From Flectonema sp. DT1601 (taxonomy: Eukaryota; Euglenozoa; Diplonemea; Diplonemida; Diplonemidae), in contig OZ025858.1 of the NCBI GenBank assembly GCA_964019425.1, positions 62,001 through 126,000 on the forward strand: 64,000 nt of DNA, in the 5' to 3' direction. Positions 62,616 through 64,000 of this stretch are shown here, piece by piece; the stretch's first letter is position 1; every line of letters starts with the position of its first letter. Under the pieces are notes generated by a model, which worked only from the letters and a program-made list of their open reading frames with translations, was not told where the DNA came from and made no database searches. Made by a program: the position numbers and the translations under genes.

Positions 62616-63717
62616 CTGACTAGCTTTAAGCAAAAGGGCCAATTGATGTTAAATAATGCCAACCCGAGTACGGGAGGGTTAGTTAGTCTTACAATAGTAC
62701 CTACCCAAGTTCAAAAAAGTATAACTCGTCTTTGTTAATCTTCTTCATTTTTTTTTATTTGTTCACACGACTGTTGGTCTCGTTGAGTTGTCTTCGTAAC
62801 ACGGAGTGTATCCGTTTTGAGTCTGAGTCAGGCGGCTATTATGTTAGTTTGAAAATGTTCCTTTTTTTTTTTTTTTTTTTTTTGAATTTTAAAAAAAAAA
62901 AAAAAAAAAAAAGTGATTTTGTTGTTTCTTAAAGTTGACAACAAGTTGACGGGCTGTTCTCTTGGTTAATAATACGAAATAATCTTACAGCGATCTGTAC
63001 CCCTACAGATTTTCGGTAAAAATTTGAATTTTCTTTTGCGAGTTATTGTCAATTTTAGCGCCTTTCGGAGTTGCGAACCAACCCAACTTCGAAAGAATGC
63101 GATTTTAATAATATTTTTTTCTTTTTTTTTTTTCCCGCTTCCTCTTTGTTGTTTTTTTTCGTTTACGTTCTGTGACTGCTCTTGTTTTCTTTCTCTCTCT
63201 CTCTTCTTTTTTTTTTCTCTTCGTCTCCTACAGTAGTTTCTTCTTCTCCCATTTTTTATTTTATTTTTTTTTTTTATTTTTATTTTTATTTTTTTTTAAA
63301 TTTATTTTTGTGATTACTTGTCGCTAATCAGATGTCCTCCTTTCAGGCTAAGCCTGGTCTGGGGTACTATGAAGGTGTGTAGGAACTAAAAAAGGAGAGT
63401 ACTAACGTCGAATTATCGTTGCAGGTACTTTTTGTTTGCAGCATTCCCTTCTTTCCTTGTTCATTGATCCGCTTCCAATTTTTTTTTTTTTCCGTTTTGT
63501 CCGTTTTATGGAATTTTTAGTTCATCATCTGAAGCGTTGGGTCTAAAACGAAAAAAAAAAGAAAAAAAAAAAAAAAAAGCTGTCTATTCATACTTGGAGA
63601 CGTTGTTTTTTTTGTTAATAAAAAGCTGACTTAAAAAAACTTAACAGTGGGGTACTGCTGACAAATATATTTGCCTTTTTTTTTTTTTTTCATTTTCGCA
63701 AATTCTTCTTAAACGCC
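62616..63717. other. Spacer with A/T runs
   Basis: Homopolymers and T/C-rich tracts (63120-63300). A CTACAG at about 63229-63234 could be an acceptor, but no gene follows it that I can support. Confidence 0.45.
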
Positions 63718-63718
63718 C

Positions 63719-63786
63719 AGGGAACCTTCTCGGCGCTGCGCGCACCGCACGAGAGAAGGTTCTCTGCAACCTTTTTTTTTTTTTTA
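63719..63786 (+). ncRNA. GC-rich hairpin followed by a T run
   Basis: AGGGAACCTTCTC pairs over 13 positions with GAGAAGGTTCTCT (one G-T pair) around a GC-rich loop (GGCGCTGCGCGCACCGC). CTGCAACC and a T15 run follow, resembling a Pol III terminator. No family was recognised. Confidence 0.35.
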
Positions 63787-64000
63787 AATCATTTCGCGTT
63801 ACTTTCAGATATAAAGCTGTTTCTGCAGGAGCCACATGCTAAGAACCTTTCTCTTAGGTTTGGCAGGTCGTCCGAATTTGTTCTGTTTTGTCCGTGTTCT
63901 GTTTTACCAACTTCAGGCGGGGCGGTAGTTTAAAAACAGAAGACACATCGTACAGATTAAAGTCTTCGCGGTTAGCTAATGCATGCCGTCGATGAAAAAA

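Noticed and set aside
1-64000. Retroviral, LTR or Polinton-like elements, CRISPR arrays and telomeric repeats
   Set aside because: No reverse transcriptase, integrase, capsid or polymerase motifs, no paired long terminal direct repeats, no spacer-repeat arrays and no telomere-type repeats were seen.

Overview
This window looks like nuclear DNA of a microbial eukaryote, most likely a euglenozoan. A diplonemid or an early-branching kinetoplastid relative fits best, but the lineage is an inference. Every convincing gene from 11.9 to 62 kb lies on the + strand. Most start 10-60 nt after a pyrimidine tract followed by AG, as expected for spliced-leader trans-splicing. The gene set is euglenozoan in flavour: an amastin-like tetraspan protein, a PHO80-type cyclin and flagellar-type proteins. 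The SSU rRNA fragment also has a euglenozoan-like start. Conventional cis-introns of about 70-110 nt (GTATGA or GTTTGT ... AG) are present, which argues against a trypanosomatid. Intergenic DNA is crowded with A and T runs of up to 39 nt.

1-11.7 kb is a repeat region. A roughly 250-bp A/T-rich satellite with two short palindromes recurs at 0.1, 1.1, 1.8-3.1, 3.6, 5.0-5.9, 7.0-7.4 and 10.6 kb. Part of it was duplicated with an offset of 1820 bp. One copy of the duplication was then interrupted at 3762-4987 by a DNA transposon-like element with 47-bp terminal inverted repeats and a 9-bp target duplication. The empty site survives at 1938-1946. The element carries a piece of LSU rRNA, and a second, one-ended copy lies inverted at 10759-11648. 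Two GC-richer gene pieces of unknown function (about 7.4-8.5 kb on the - strand, 9.07-9.64 kb on the + strand) and a duplicated sequence resembling a spliced-leader RNA exon lie in the same region.

11.9-22.2 kb is a compact + strand gene run. It holds a small spliced gene, a membrane-anchored DUF268 protein with a 36-residue repeat, a PDZ-SURP-RS-zinc-knuckle protein with two or three cis-introns, an amastin-like protein and a Golgi-type sulfotransferase.

22.2-30.0 kb has no recognisable protein gene. It holds an SSU rRNA 5'-end insert between 38-bp direct repeats, several short non-coding repeat families, a 78-bp palindrome and a small inverted-repeat element. A Gln-rich coiled-coil protein (30.06 kb) and a cyclin (31.8 kb) follow.

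32.2-55.5 kb is a 23-kb stretch without a gene I can support. It contains scattered short elements that look like folded RNAs, some with compensating changes between copies. From 55.5 to 61.9 kb lie a coiled-coil protein and an EF-hand/WD40 protein of the WDR49/CFAP337 type (one intron). The window ends with a possible small spliced zinc-finger-like gene and a GC-rich hairpin.
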